Of a stretch of DNA of 64,000 nt, positions 9,907 to 20,400 are shown piece by piece. Under the pieces are notes generated by a model. The model made no database searches and was not told the origin of the DNA. It was given only the letters and a program-made list of their open reading frames with translations. The DNA lies in assembly GCF_003049725.1 (NCBI RefSeq), contig NZ_QAGM01000008.1, positions 1 to 64,000 of the forward strand, in the 5' to 3' direction. The DNA comes from Oceanimonas marisflavi (GTDB lineage: Bacteria; Pseudomonadota; Gammaproteobacteria; Enterobacterales; Aeromonadaceae). Position numbers and translations under genes: made by a program. Numbering within the stretch: the first letter of the stretch is position 1; each line of letters starts with the position of its first letter.

Positions 9907-10925
9907 GGCAATATAACGGGGTCTTTGTCGTCAAGAAAGCCAACGCACAATGCCTGCAGCCAGCGCCAGGCGCTGTCGTCATCAAACTCCGCCACGGCGG
10001 TATCGGCGGCAGCAAGCATGCGTGAAAGGGCGTTGAGCTTGGTGGCTGAAAGCCGGTTCAGCGCCGCCTGCATCAGCGGCTGGCGGCTGGACCAGATATG
10101 CAGGTGTCCGGCAGCCTGATGAAAGGACTGGCCGCAGGCCAGTGCCGCCCGCAGCTCGTGCAGCGTATTGAGCTCTCTGGCCAGCAGATGGCAGAGCATG
10201 CCCGCTTCCACCCCTTCCTGACGCAGTTGCAGCAGAATGCGGCAGCCCCGCTTCACCTTGCCCTGCAGCAGCGGGTCCAGCAGCTGAAAGGGGTTGAAGT
10301 GGTAGTGAGGCTGAACATGCTGCTGCAGGGTTGCCAGCGTCAGCGGCTGGGGCAGGTTGAGCAGGGACAGTTTTTCTATTTCGCCGGTGGCGGCCAGCAG
10401 GTTGCCTTCAAAGGCCAGAGTCAGCCAGTGCAGGGCATCGGGCTCGGCGGCCAGATGATGACGACGCAGCCGCAGCTCCAGCCAGCGGGCCAGATGACGG
10501 GCATCGGGGGTAAAAACCGGTACCACAGGACCGGCTTCGGCCAGGGCCTTGTACCAGGCGGTTTTCTGTTGCTGCTGGTTAAGGCGGGTCCCACTGATCA
10601 GCAGCAATAAATCGGAATGACACTGGCGCAGCAGCTCCCGCAGCCGGTCCGAACCGGTGCGGTCCAGTTTGTCCGGCAGCCTCAGTTCGATGATCTGCCG
10701 GCTGCTGAACAGGCTCAGGGTCTGGCTGGCATCAAAAATGGCATCCCAGTCCAGCCCCTCGTCGGCATCGAACCTGTGGCGTTCGTCAAAGCCCTGGGTC
10801 CGTGCAGCCCGGCGCAGCTCGTCGAGGGCTTCCTGTTTGAGCAGGGGCTCGTCGCCATAAACGAAATAGCAGGGCGCCAGCCCTGCTTTAAGATGTTTGC
10901 CCAGTTGCTCGGGATAAAGACGCAT
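9903..10925 (-). CDS. holA: DNA polymerase III delta subunit HolA
   Basis: Clamp-loader delta subunit, which opens the beta sliding clamp. The 340 residues match the E. coli length (343). Recognisable family features are the N-terminal MRLYPEQLGKHLKAGLAPCY with FVYGDEPLL, the IIELRLPDKLDRTGSDRLRE stretch and the C-terminal collar domain. The start ATG shares one base with the lptE stop (TGATG), so coupling is likely. Confidence 0.95.
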   Translation of the reverse strand: MRLYPEQLGKHLKAGLAPCYFVYGDEPLLKQEALDELRRAARTQGFDERHRFDADEGLDWDAIFDASQTLSLFSSRQIIELRLPDKLDRTGSDRLRELLRQCHSDLLLLISGTRLNQQQQKTAWYKALAEAGPVVPVFTPDARHLARWLELRLRRHHLAAEPDALHWLTLAFEGNLLAATGEIEKLSLLNLPQPLTLATLQQHVQPHYHFNPFQLLDPLLQGKVKRGCRILLQLRQEGVEAGMLCHLLARELNTLHELRAALACGQSFHQAAGHLHIWSSRQPLMQAALNRLSATKLNALSRMLAAADTAVAEFDDDSAWRWLQALCVGFLDDKDPVILP

Positions 10926-11413
10926 CAGAACGACAGGCGACTCAGCTGACGCAGGATCTGCTCGGCAGCTTCATGCTCCATCTGCTCGCGCAACTGTTGC
11001 TGCTCCCGGCTGGAAGCCAGGGCCTGAGCCGATTTGTCGAGAAAGCTGCGGTTAAAGGCCACGTTGAACACCTGACGGGGCTCCTCGGGCATGTCCAGGG
11101 TAAAGCGGGTGCCAAAGCGCATGGCGTACTCCAGCGTATCGCCAGTGGGTTTGACCGACGCAGCGGTATTGCCCTGACCCAGACCCGAGATGGTGAGTAC
11201 CGGCGTGTTACCGTCGTTTTCCACCAGCACCACGCCGGCGCGCAGCAGCCGGGCCGACACCAGCCGGTAGAACTGGCTCTTGTCGTCGCCGCTGAGCACC
11301 AGCCGCTGCAGCTGTGGCGGCAGGTTGTCGCCGCCGCGCAGCTGAAAACCGCAGCCGGTGATCAGCATCAGGCTCAGTGACAACAGCACTATGGCCTTGA
11401 TTCGAGTGAGCAT
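10925..11413 (-). CDS. lptE: LPS-assembly lipoprotein LptE
   Basis: Outer-membrane lipoprotein that plugs the LptD barrel and helps insert LPS in the outer leaflet. The 162-residue protein has a signal peptide with lipobox LMLITGC, followed by FQLRGGDNLPPQLQRLVLSG, the typical mature N-terminus. It sits between leuS and holA as in E. coli, but 92 bp after leuS because a heptamer inverted repeat occupies the gap. Confidence 0.94.
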   Translation of the reverse strand: MLTRIKAIVLLSLSLMLITGCGFQLRGGDNLPPQLQRLVLSGDDKSQFYRLVSARLLRAGVVLVENDGNTPVLTISGLGQGNTAASVKPTGDTLEYAMRFGTRFTLDMPEEPRQVFNVAFNRSFLDKSAQALASSREQQQLREQMEHEAAEQILRQLSRLSF

Positions 11414-11433
11414 AACAACTCCTTGATTCTGCC

Positions 11434-11499
11434 GTGAGGGGGGAGGTGTCAGGAGTGAGGGGATGTTGGCTCCTCACTCCTTTCTCCTCACCCCTCACA
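11434..11499. repeat. Heptamer inverted-repeat element (GTGAGGG family)
   Basis: Left arm 11434-11461 reads as heptads (GTGAGGG, a degenerate unit, GTCAGGA, GTGAGGG). Right arm 11472-11499 reads CCTCACT, CCTTTCT, CCTCACC, CCTCACA. The arms can fold on each other around a ~10-nt loop. The element lies inside the leuS-lptE operon interval and has no clear T-tract, so it is probably not a simple terminator. Confidence 0.85.
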
Positions 11500-11505
11500 G
11501 TCTGG

Positions 11506-14085
11506 TCAGTTGGCCACGATATTCAGCAGTTTGCCGGGCACGTAGATGACCTTGCGAATGGTCTTGCCGTCCAGGTGGCGGGCCACGTTGTCGTCGGCCT
11601 TGCCGGCGCTTTCAACTGCGTCCTTGTCGGCATCGGCGGGCACGGTAATCTTGCCCCGCACCTTGCCATTCACCTGCACCACCACCAGCTTCTCGTCTTC
11701 TACCAGGGCATCGGTATCCACCACCGGCCAGGCGGCGTGATCGATGTCGTTGTGGCCCAGAGCCTGCCACAGCTCAAAGCAGGTGTGCGGCACGATGGGA
11801 TGCAGCATCACCACCACGGCTTCCAGTGCTTCCTGCAGCAGGGCGCGGTTCTGCCCGTCGCTCATGTCCACTTTTGCCAGGTGGTTCATCAGCTCCATGA
11901 TGGCGGCGATGGCGGTGTTGAAGGTCTGGCGGCGGCCGATGTCATCGCTCACCTTGGCAATGGTCTTGTGCAGCTCCCGGCGCAGGGTTTTCTGCTCATT
12001 GCTCAGGCCGGCCAGGTTCAGGGCCGGGGCGGCACCGCGGGACTGATGCTCAAACACCAGTTTCCACAGCCGCTTGAGGAAGCGCTGTGCGCCTTCCACG
12101 CCGGAGTCGGACCATTCCAGGGTCATGTCGGCAGGGGAGGCGAACATCATGAACAGACGCACGGTGTCGGCGCCGTACTTGTCCACCATCACCTGGGGAT
12201 CGATGCCGTTGTTCTTGGACTTGGACATCTTGGTCATGCCGGTATGCACCAGCTCGCGGCCGTCCTTGTCGATAGCCTTGCTGATGCGGCCCTTTTCGTC
12301 CCGCTCCACGGTCACGTCCAGCGGGCTGACCCAGGTGCGGGCGCCCTTGTCGTCGGTGTAGTAGAAGGCGTCGGCCAGCACCATGCCCTGACACAGCAGG
12401 CGCTTGAACGGCTCGTCGGATTCCACCAGGCCGGTGTCGCGCAGCAGCTTGTGGAAGAAGCGGGCGTAGAGCAGGTGCATACAGGCATGCTCGATGCCGC
12501 CGATGTACTGATCCACCGGCAGCCAGTAGTTGGCTTTTTCCACGTCCAGCATGCCCTGATCGTATTCCGGGCTGCAATAGCGGGCGTAATACCAGGACGA
12601 CTCCATAAAGGTGTCAAAGGTGTCGGTTTCACGCAGCGCCGGCTGACCGTTATAAGTGGTTTTGGCCCACTCGGGATCCGCCTTGATCGGGCTCTGAATG
12701 CCGTCCATCACCACGTCTTCCGGCAGCACGACCGGCAGGGAGTCTTCCGGCGCGCCGACCACGGTGCCGTCTTCCAGGTTGAGCATGGGAATGGGCGCGC
12801 CCCAGTAACGCTGGCGGCTTACGCCCCAGTCACGCAGGCGGAAGTTGACGGTCTTGTGGCCCAGACCTTTTTCTTCCAGAGTGGCGGCGATGGCATCAAA
12901 GGCCTGCTCGAAGTCCATGCCGTCGAACTCGCCGGAGTCGAACAGCAGGCCTTTTTCGGTGTAGGCCTCGGTGCTCACGTCGAGCTCGCTGCCATCGGCG
13001 GGCTTGATAACGGGTACGATATCGAGGCCGTATTTGCCGGCAAACTCATAATCGCGTTGATCGTGGGCGGGCACCGCCATCACGGCGCCGGAGCCGTAAT
13101 CCATCAGCACAAAGTTGGCGACCCATACCGGTACCTGCTTGCCGGTGAGCGGGTGCACCGCCATCAGGCCGGTGGCCATGCCCTTTTTCTCCATGGTGGC
13201 CATTTCGGCCTCGGCCACCTTGTTGTGCTTGCAGTCGTCAATAAAGGCGGCAAGCTCAGGGTTGTTTTCGGCGGCTTTTGCAGCCAGCGGGTGGCCGGCG
13301 GCAATGCCGACGTAGGTGACGCCGAACAGGGTGTCAGGGCGGGTGGTGTACACCTCAAAGCTGTCGTCACTGCCGGCCACGTCAAAGCGCAGGGTCACGC
13401 CTTCGCTGCGGCCAATCCAGTTGCGCTGCATGGTCTTGACCTGCTCGGGCCAGCCTTCCAGCTCATCGATGTCGCGCAGCAGCTCGTCGGCGTACTCGGT
13501 GATCTTGATAAACCACTGGGGAATTTCCTTCTGCTCCACCGGGGTGTCGCAGCGCCAGCAGCAGCCGTCATTAACCTGCTCGTTGGCGAGCACGGTTTCG
13601 TCGTTGGGGCACCAGTTGACGGACGAGGTTTTTTTGTACACCAGGCCCTTTTCATACAACTTGGTAAAGAACCACTGCTCCCAGCGGTAATACTCCGGCG
13701 TACAGGTGGCCAGCTCCCGGTCCCAGTCGTAACCAAAGCCCAGCCGCTTGAGCTGGTTTTTCATGTAGTCGATGTTTTCGTAGGTCCAGGGGGCCGGCGC
13801 CGTCTTGTTGTTGATGGCGGCGTTTTCGGCGGGCAGGCCAAAGGCATCCCAGCCGATGGGTTGCAGCACGTTTTTGCCTTGCAGCCGTTGATAGCGGGAG
13901 ATAACGTCGCCTATGGTGTAGTTACGGACGTGCCCCATATGTAGCCGACCTGAAGGGTAGGGGAACATCGACAGACAGTAGAACTTGTCTTTGCCGGCTT
14001 GTTCGGTGGCCTTGAAGGTCTGCTGCGCGTCCCAGTGGCGTTGCACCTGGGGCTCGATATTCTGGGGATTGTATTGCTCTTGCAT
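11506..14085 (-). CDS. leuS: Leucyl-tRNA synthetase
   Basis: Class I aminoacyl-tRNA synthetase charging tRNA-Leu. At 859 residues it nearly equals E. coli LeuS (860). It shows the HIGH-type motif [10 protein letters not shown], the CP1 editing domain (about residues 220-420), zinc-finger cysteines in [13 protein letters not shown] and CCWRCDTP, and KMSKSKNNG for the catalytic loop. The start [19 protein letters not shown] at 14085 is chosen; 17 further in-frame codons lie upstream but do not look like the family. First gene of leuS-lptE-holA-nadD on the minus strand. Confidence 0.97.
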   Translation of the reverse strand: MQEQYNPQNIEPQVQRHWDAQQTFKATEQAGKDKFYCLSMFPYPSGRLHMGHVRNYTIGDVISRYQRLQGKNVLQPIGWDAFGLPAENAAINNKTAPAPWTYENIDYMKNQLKRLGFGYDWDRELATCTPEYYRWEQWFFTKLYEKGLVYKKTSSVNWCPNDETVLANEQVNDGCCWRCDTPVEQKEIPQWFIKITEYADELLRDIDELEGWPEQVKTMQRNWIGRSEGVTLRFDVAGSDDSFEVYTTRPDTLFGVTYVGIAAGHPLAAKAAENNPELAAFIDDCKHNKVAEAEMATMEKKGMATGLMAVHPLTGKQVPVWVANFVLMDYGSGAVMAVPAHDQRDYEFAGKYGLDIVPVIKPADGSELDVSTEAYTEKGLLFDSGEFDGMDFEQAFDAIAATLEEKGLGHKTVNFRLRDWGVSRQRYWGAPIPMLNLEDGTVVGAPEDSLPVVLPEDVVMDGIQSPIKADPEWAKTTYNGQPALRETDTFDTFMESSWYYARYCSPEYDQGMLDVEKANYWLPVDQYIGGIEHACMHLLYARFFHKLLRDTGLVESDEPFKRLLCQGMVLADAFYYTDDKGARTWVSPLDVTVERDEKGRISKAIDKDGRELVHTGMTKMSKSKNNGIDPQVMVDKYGADTVRLFMMFASPADMTLEWSDSGVEGAQRFLKRLWKLVFEHQSRGAAPALNLAGLSNEQKTLRRELHKTIAKVSDDIGRRQTFNTAIAAIMELMNHLAKVDMSDGQNRALLQEALEAVVVMLHPIVPHTCFELWQALGHNDIDHAAWPVVDTDALVEDEKLVVVQVNGKVRGKITVPADADKDAVESAGKADDNVARHLDGKTIRKVIYVPGKLLNIVAN

Positions 14086-14136
14086 TATGACGTCCGGTTC
14101 CGTAAATGAGTGGTAACACCAGCGATAAATCGGCAT

Positions 14137-14165
14137 AGAATACCTTAGGGGGTAGCCGGCAACAA
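14137..14165 (-). promoter_or_regulatory. Candidate leuS promoter
   Basis: On the minus strand TTGTTG (14160-14165) and TATTCT (14137-14142) are 17 nt apart, about 52 bp upstream of the leuS ATG. The match to sigma-70 consensus is moderate. Confidence 0.4.
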
Positions 14166-14201
14166 TAGCTCACCCCCGGCCCTGCCAGAGAGGATAAAGC
14201 C

Positions 14202-14687
14202 ATGAGCGAGCAAGACGACAAGCACAAAAAAGGTTACGACGCCTTTGTGGAAGAACTGCAGCGCCAGTGGGAAATGGCGGAGAACACCACCATCAAGGAA
14301 GCGGTGGAAAAGACCCAGGCCTATATGGAAGCGGCCGGGGATCTGACCAGAGATGAGCTGGCGCTGATTGCCGAGTATGTGAAGCGGGATCTGGCCGCCT
14401 TTGGCGATGAAAAGGGCGGCTTTCGTGACAGCCTGTTTTACCGGCGCATTCGTGAAACCGTGTGGGGCTGGCTGGCCGGCGTCACCGACAAGAGCCAGCT
14501 GGAATGGCAGGAGCTGGCTGAAGATTTATCCCACCACGGCGAATATCAGGCCGGCGAGGTGGTGGGCCCGGGTCTGTACGACTGCACCCTGTGCGCCCAC
14601 CGGCATGAGGTAACACACCCCGAGGTGCTCACCACCTGCCTGGAATGCAATCACCATACCTTTATTCGTCATCCGCTGAAGCCCTGA
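14202..14687 (+). CDS. ybeL: Zinc ribbon-containing protein YbeL (DUF1451)
   Basis: 161-residue cytoplasmic protein with a mostly helical N-terminal two-thirds and a C-terminal rubredoxin-like zinc ribbon made of CTLC and CLEC pairs (DCTLCAHRHEV, TTCLECNHHTF). This is the DUF1451/YbeL architecture; its function is unknown. It is divergent from leuS as in E. coli. It marks the left edge of a variable interval: in E. coli the ybeL-lnt gap contains ybeQ-W, hscC and gltIJKL, whereas here it holds the surface-protein operon. Confidence 0.93.
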   Translation: MSEQDDKHKKGYDAFVEELQRQWEMAENTTIKEAVEKTQAYMEAAGDLTRDELALIAEYVKRDLAAFGDEKGGFRDSLFYRRIRETVWGWLAGVTDKSQLEWQELAEDLSHHGEYQAGEVVGPGLYDCTLCAHRHEVTHPEVLTTCLECNHHTFIRHPLKP

Positions 14688-15063
14688 AACAGGTGTTCTG
14701 TTTCACTTGTAACATTTAGTTTTGCGAAAATGGCAAATTGGGAGGTTTTGCTCCTTTTTTGCAGCTAATTTTCGTTTGAATGCCCTATTTTTCGCTGCTA
14801 GTATCGCGTCACAATCTGACACGCATTGATTTGTAGCGATTCATGGATGATAGTCCGGGGGCATCCCCCTGCATTTACAGTTACCCGCTTTCCGGGGTAG
14901 GCGCCGGCAGCAGCCCGGCCTTTTCTGCCCCCTACCTGCTTCATCCTCCTGATTTTTCGGGTGCATTCGCCTGATTTTTCTCACACTGGTGTTTGCTCCT
15001 TGATCCTCGTGTTTTATTGACACCGGGCAGCACTGGTTTATCTAAAATTCAAGAGACAGATAC
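14688..15063. other. 376-bp AT-rich intergenic region with promoter and long leader
   Basis: No plausible gene. The first ~120 bp are AT-rich against a GC-rich chromosome, a pattern often seen at H-NS-type silenced loci (inference). A sigma-70-like promoter is placed at 14776-14804. Downstream are a GGGGG-CAT-CCCCC hairpin near 14855-14872 and a longer imperfect hairpin near 14896-14938 (GGTAGG pairing with CCTACC, inner CCGG/CCGG). Two copies of CTGATTTTTC follow near 14948-14981. No known riboswitch class was recognised. Confidence 0.6.
14776..14804 (+). promoter_or_regulatory. Candidate promoter of the surface-protein operon
   Basis: TTGAAT (14776-14781) and TAGTAT (14799-14804) are separated by exactly 17 nt; each matches 4 of 6 consensus bases. 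Transcription from about 14811 would give a leader of about 250 nt before the TolC-like gene. Confidence 0.45.
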
Positions 15064-16614
15064 ATGTTCAAGAAGACCTTGCTTGCCTCATCCCTGGTGC
15101 TGGCCATCAGCGGCTGTACCGTTACGCCGGACGTGATTTCTCCCGACAATGTCAGTGCCACCGTAAAGGCAGACATGACATTGCTCGCACAGGACCAGGT
15201 TCAGGGCAGCATTGGCCTGGAAGAAGCCATTGCCCGCGCGGTACGCAATAACAGAGACAAAAAACTGAAGGCGCTGGAATCTGCCATGGAGCAGGGGCAA
15301 CTGGGGCTGGTCCGCCATGAAATGTTGCCCAGTCTTACCGCCTCGGCCGGCTACTCTGCCCGCAGTAATTTTGCCGCCTCGGCCAGTGTGGCGTTTCAGG
15401 ATGGACGGCCGGAACCGCTGGGCTCCAACCCTTCCTATTCCATCTCCCAGGACAAGCAGCGTTCCACCTATGATCTGGCCCTGAGCTGGAATGTGCTTGA
15501 CTTCGGCCTCTCTTACGTACGTGCCAAACAGCATGCTGATCGTTATCTGATTGCCCGGGAGCGGGAGCGCAAGGTGACCCATAACATCACTCAGGATGTA
15601 CGTGGAGCCTACTGGCGGGCGGTGTCGGCCGAGCGGTTGCTGCAGAAAATCGATCCGCTGATCGGCCAGGCGTCGGCCGCGCTTAACGATTCTCGCCGGG
15701 TAGAGCTGCTGCAGCTGCGTTCACCGATGGAAGCCCTCTACTATCAGCGTGAACTGCTGGATGTGCTGCGTTCCCTGCAGGCGCTGAAACAGGAACTGGC
15801 CAATGCCAAAACCGAGCTGGCGGCGCTGATGGGGCTGAAACCGGGTACGGTGTTTGAACTGACCGATGTGGATGCGCCGGATTTTGCAATACCTGAGCTG
15901 GCGATGAAGCTGGAGACCATGGAAGAGCTGGCGCTGAAACAACGCCCCGAGCTGGTGGAAACCTATTATCAGCAGCGTATTTCCGCCGCCGATACCCGCG
16001 CCGCCATGCTCAAGATGCTGCCGGGGATCAGCCTGAATGCCGGTGTTTATCACGACAACAGCGATTACCTGCTGAACCAGGACTGGACCAGCCTGGGAGC
16101 CCAGGTCAGCTGGAATCTGTTTGACGTGTTCAAGGTCGGGGCCGAGCGGGATCTTGCCAAAACCCGTGAAGCCATTGCCGAAGAGCAGCGGCTGGCCTCG
16201 TCCATGGCGGTGCTGACCCAGGTGCATCTGGCCAATATTCGCTACCACGAATCACTCAAGTCTTTTGAGCTGGCAGATCGCTATCTGCAGGTGGCGCATC
16301 GCATCAGCGAGCAGACCGCCAACGCCGCGCGCATGAAGCGTACCTCCGAGCTGGAGCTGATCCGGGAGTCACTCAACACCCTGCTGGCCGAGCTGCGTCG
16401 CGATGTGGCCTATGCGGATCTGCAAAACAGCTATGGCCGCATTTTTGTGAGCATGGGCATGGATCTGTTGCCGGAAGGCTATACCCAAAACAGTGTAGAG
16501 CAGCTCTCCGACACCATTGCCGATCGTTTTGACCGCTGGCAAAAGGGAGAACTGGTGGCCGAGCCGGCATTGAAAGAGGCCAGCCAGAGTGCTGCCGCCG
16601 GTGACGTTATCTGA
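15064..16614 (+). CDS. TolC-family outer-membrane channel lipoprotein
   Basis: 516-residue outer-membrane efflux protein, first gene of the surface-protein operon. It has a signal peptide with lipobox LAISGC (Cys18), so it is probably lipidated, unlike E. coli TolC. Two internally related long-helix regions are visible, around residues 60-260 (LEEAIARAVRNNRDKKLKAL) and 290-480 (MEELALKQRPELVETYYQQR), the usual OEP duplication. It probably forms the outer-membrane duct for the export of the 2067-residue protein encoded two genes downstream. Its stop TGA shares a base with the next ATG. Function follows from family and context; substrate is inferred. Confidence 0.88.
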   Translation: MFKKTLLASSLVLAISGCTVTPDVISPDNVSATVKADMTLLAQDQVQGSIGLEEAIARAVRNNRDKKLKALESAMEQGQLGLVRHEMLPSLTASAGYSARSNFAASASVAFQDGRPEPLGSNPSYSISQDKQRSTYDLALSWNVLDFGLSYVRAKQHADRYLIARERERKVTHNITQDVRGAYWRAVSAERLLQKIDPLIGQASAALNDSRRVELLQLRSPMEALYYQRELLDVLRSLQALKQELANAKTELAALMGLKPGTVFELTDVDAPDFAIPELAMKLETMEELALKQRPELVETYYQQRISAADTRAAMLKMLPGISLNAGVYHDNSDYLLNQDWTSLGAQVSWNLFDVFKVGAERDLAKTREAIAEEQRLASSMAVLTQVHLANIRYHESLKSFELADRYLQVAHRISEQTANAARMKRTSELELIRESLNTLLAELRRDVAYADLQNSYGRIFVSMGMDLLPEGYTQNSVEQLSDTIADRFDRWQKGELVAEPALKEASQSAAAGDVI

Positions 16615-17351
16615 TGAAGGGAATTGGTTACCAGGGGCTGCTGCTGGCGGCCCTGCTTCAGCCCGGCTTGTCCGTAAGTGCCGAGGAATACAAGGCGCGC
16701 GCCGTGATCAAGGCGCTGGACCGGGCGGTATTGTCCGGCGAACTGGCCGCCCGGATCACCAGTTTGCCCAAACGTCCGGGAGAAAGCTTTCGTCAGGGCG
16801 AACTGCTGGTGGGGCTGGATTGCGCCCTCTATGAAGCCCAGACCAGCAAGGTGGAAGCCGAAAACCAGGCCGCCAAAGTCAAGCTGGACAATGCCCGGCA
16901 GCTGAACGAATTGCGCTCCATTGGCAGCCTGGATGTGGCCCTGGCTCAGTCGGAGTATGCCCAGACCCGGGCCGAGCTGCGTATTGCCCGGCTCAACACC
17001 CAGCGTTGCCAAATTACGGCGCCCTATGACGGCAAGGTGGTCACGGTGCTGGCCAACCGGCATGAAAACATTCGCCAGCAACAGGAGCTGATCGAAATCG
17101 TTGCCGACCAGCGGCTGGAAGCAGAGGTGGTGGTACCCGCCACCTGGCTGAACAGGCTTGAGCCCGGATTGCCGCTGACGCTGCAGATGGATGAAACCGG
17201 TGCCCGGGTGGAGGCGACCATCGCCGCCATCAGCCCGGCGATAGATCCGGTCAGTCAGACCCTGCTGCTGCGCGCCGGACTGGCGCCGTCGGCCGGGCTG
17301 ATTCCGGGCATGAGCGCCACCGCCTATTTCACGATGAATAGCACTCAGTAA
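16614..17351 (+). CDS. Periplasmic adaptor (RND/HlyD-type membrane fusion protein), short
   Basis: 245-residue protein with a signal peptide (LLLAALLQPGLSVSAEE), a lipoyl-like half motif (RPGESFRQGELLVGLDCALYEAQ), a short helical hairpin (about residues 75-120), the second lipoyl half (CQITAPYDGKVVTVLANRHE) and a beta-barrel segment. It is shorter than typical AcrA-like adaptors and has no cytoplasmic or inner-membrane anchor. Its start is fused to the TolC-like stop (TGATG). It probably bridges the outer-membrane channel to the two membrane-anchored HlyD fusions encoded at 23625-27090; that arrangement is inferred. Confidence 0.85.
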   Translation: MKGIGYQGLLLAALLQPGLSVSAEEYKARAVIKALDRAVLSGELAARITSLPKRPGESFRQGELLVGLDCALYEAQTSKVEAENQAAKVKLDNARQLNELRSIGSLDVALAQSEYAQTRAELRIARLNTQRCQITAPYDGKVVTVLANRHENIRQQQELIEIVADQRLEAEVVVPATWLNRLEPGLPLTLQMDETGARVEATIAAISPAIDPVSQTLLLRAGLAPSAGLIPGMSATAYFTMNSTQ

Positions 17352-17411
17352 CTCATTATTTTTGTACCGGGTGTCGTGCATGGCGCCCTGTGCTGACCAG
17401 GGACAGATGCC

Positions 17412-20400
17412 ATGAACAAGCAAGATACCCCCAAAACCTTTCCCAAATTTCGTCGCAAGCCGCTGATCACTGCCCTTGAATCGCGCATTCTGCTCGATGG
17501 TGCAGCGGTGGCTACCGCCGTGGAGATGACCACGGATGTGGATCATCAGGACACGGCCACTCACGCCAATGCGCCCGAGCAGACGGTGCATTTTACCGCC
17601 CTGGCACCAACTCAGGTGCGTGAAGCCGACCCGGCCAAGAATAACGGCCGCAAGGAAGTCGCCTTTGTGGATACCGGGGTGGAAGACTATCAGACCCTGG
17701 TGGACGGCATTGGCGCCGGCATAGAGGTGCGGCTGATCGATGGTGGCCAGGATGGGCTGGCCCAGCTGGCGGTGTGGGCGCAGCAAAATGAGGGCTACGA
17801 TGCCATTCATATTTTGAGCCATGGCGACGAGGGGCAGATCCGACTGGGTGGGTTGACTCTGGATACCGCGACGGTGAAGGCGCGTAGTGCAGACTTGGCT
17901 GAGCTGGGTGCGACCCTGAGTGAAGATGGCGACATCCTGCTCTACGGTTGCCGTGTCGCCGCCAACGGCGCCGGCGTGGAATTTATCCAGGCCTTGAGTG
18001 CCAGCAGTGCCGCCGATATCGCGGCTTCCAGCGATCTCACCGGGGATGGCAAGCAGGGGGGGAACTGGACGCTGGAGCAGCAAACCGGCCCGATCGAAGC
18101 CGTCCTCCCGTTCAGTGCCGACGCCCTGGATGCCTATACTGGTCTGCTGTTGCCCATCCTCGGGAGCGATGGAAGGTATGAAATCAGCACGGAGAACGGC
18201 TGGTCCACAGCTGATGGCACGTCACATAGCAGCAATGACTTCGATCTAACCAGCAGCGATCCAATAGCGGTCGCGACTAATGGCGAAGGATTTTGGTTCA
18301 CCAGTCATGAGATTAGCGGCTCGAAAACCATGACTCTCTCCGCCAAGCCGGGCGCCATGACGGAATTCGACCTCACCGGTCTGAATATATATAAATGGGG
18401 CGGTAGTAGTGCAACAGCCAATGGACAGTATGCGATCCAGATTACCGGCTACAAGACGGAAGGGGGGACCGTTTCTACGTCGGGCGCTACCTCAAATGGT
18501 CATTATGGTTGGGAAGCTGGTCGTGAGCCTTCGTTTGCCAGTTTTACCGACATCACAAAAATCGACATCACCGTCACAGCGCTGGATAGCCCGTTTTATT
18601 CCCTGGGGTTTGAATATCTCAATCTCGCGAGTCCAGAAAGCGGTGCCCCGGAAATTACCGTTACCGGTAATGGCACCGATATTGCCGATGGCGACACGAC
18701 GCCGAGCAATACGGACCATACCGATTTCGGCAGCACTGAGGTAAGCAGTGGTTCTGTCAGCCGTACTTTTACCATCAACAATACGGGCACGGCTGAGCTG
18801 GCACTCGGGTCAGTCGTCATCAGTGGTGCCAATGCCGCTGACTTTTCCGTTACGAGCCAGCCGACCACGAGTATTGCTGCAGGCGGCAGTACCACCTTCA
18901 CCGTGTCGTTTGATCCGGCTGCGGCTGGAATACGCACGGCGGCCCTTTCCGTGTCCACCAACGACAGTGACGAGAATCCGTTCAACTTCTCGATTTCGGG
19001 GACTGGAACATCCAATTCGGCGCCTGTCTTCTCGGGTCTCGACGGTGCTGCCACCTTTACCGAGGGCGGCAGTGCTGTTGTGATCGACGGCGATGTGACC
19101 GTAGCCGATACTGAACTCGATAACGCCAATAGCTACGCTGGCGCCTCGGTTACCCTCGCTCGCCAAGGCGGTGCCAATGGTGAGGACGGGTTCGGCAACA
19201 GCGGGTTGCTCGGGACCCTGATCGAGGGCCAGGTGTTCACCTATAAGGGTACCGAAGCCGGTACGGTGACCACTCATTCCAACGGAACGTTGAAACTCAC
19301 CTTCAACGCCAGTGCCACCTCAGCGATCGTGGACTCGGTATTGCAGTCCATCACCTATGCCAACAGTTCCAATGATCCGTCTTCCAGTGTCACTTTGGAC
19401 TGGACCTTCAACGATGGCACCAACAACAGCACCGGCACCAACCAGGCGACGGTGAATATCACCGCCATTAACGATGAGCCGGCCCTGACCGCCAACGCCA
19501 GCAACCCGACCTTCACCGAGGACGGCAGTGCAGCCAGCCTGTTCAGTGGTACCAGCATCGACACTGTTGAGACCGATCAGAACATTACCGGGCTGAGCTT
19601 CACCGTCAGCAACGTCGCTGATGGCAGCCATGAGGTGATTAACTTCGACGGTACTGTCATTACGCTAACCCACGGCACCAGCGGCAGCACCAACAGCCTG
19701 AGCTACAGTGTGAGCGTATCGAGCGGCACAGCGACCGTGAATCTGACCGGGGGCAATCTTTCTGCCGACGCGACTGAAGCGCTCATTGATAGCATGAGCT
19801 ACCAGAACAACAGCAATACACCGAACACCAGCAACCGGGTGGTGACCCTGACCAGCATTCAGGACAGCGGCGGCACCGCCAATGGCGGTGACAATACCGG
19901 CTCGCTGGCGCTGTCCTCTACTGTGACGGTGGTAGACCTGCCCATGGTCAGAGACGGACTGAATGATCTGACCTACACCGAAGGTGACGGTGAGGTTGCC
20001 ATTGAAGGAAGTGTGTCCATCGACGGCAATGCCAACTATAGCGGTGGCTATATTGAGTTTGCCATTGACGAGGCCACTTCCCTTGAGAGCCTGGGGATCA
20101 GTACCGACGAGGTGGCATCAACAGCCGATGGCGCTGTCTCCATTGTCGGCTCCAGCGTGTATCTGGGCGATGGTACTCAGGCCACCGTTATTGGCAGTAT
20201 TGATGCCACCCATAACGGAGAAAATGGCAAGTCGCTTCGTATTAATTTTTCCAATGCCTTTCAGAACGGTGATTTTCAACAGGGTATTGACGGTGCGGAC
20301 TCCTTTGTGGGCTGGACAACCGGGCTTGAGCGGGTTCGGCTGGACGGAACGGACCAGATTGCCGGTCAGGCGACACCGGTGGATACCACCTATCCCGCCA

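Noticed and set aside
11434-13944. 836-codon open frame on the plus strand opposite leuS
   Set aside because: It is antisense to the well-supported leuS gene, begins in the heptamer repeat, has a His/Gly/Val-rich composition typical of the complement of GC-rich coding DNA, and shows no recognised domain.
14894-14938. Cyclic-di-GMP or other known riboswitch in the export-operon leader
   Set aside because: No conserved core of a known class was recognisable; only generic stem-loops are visible.
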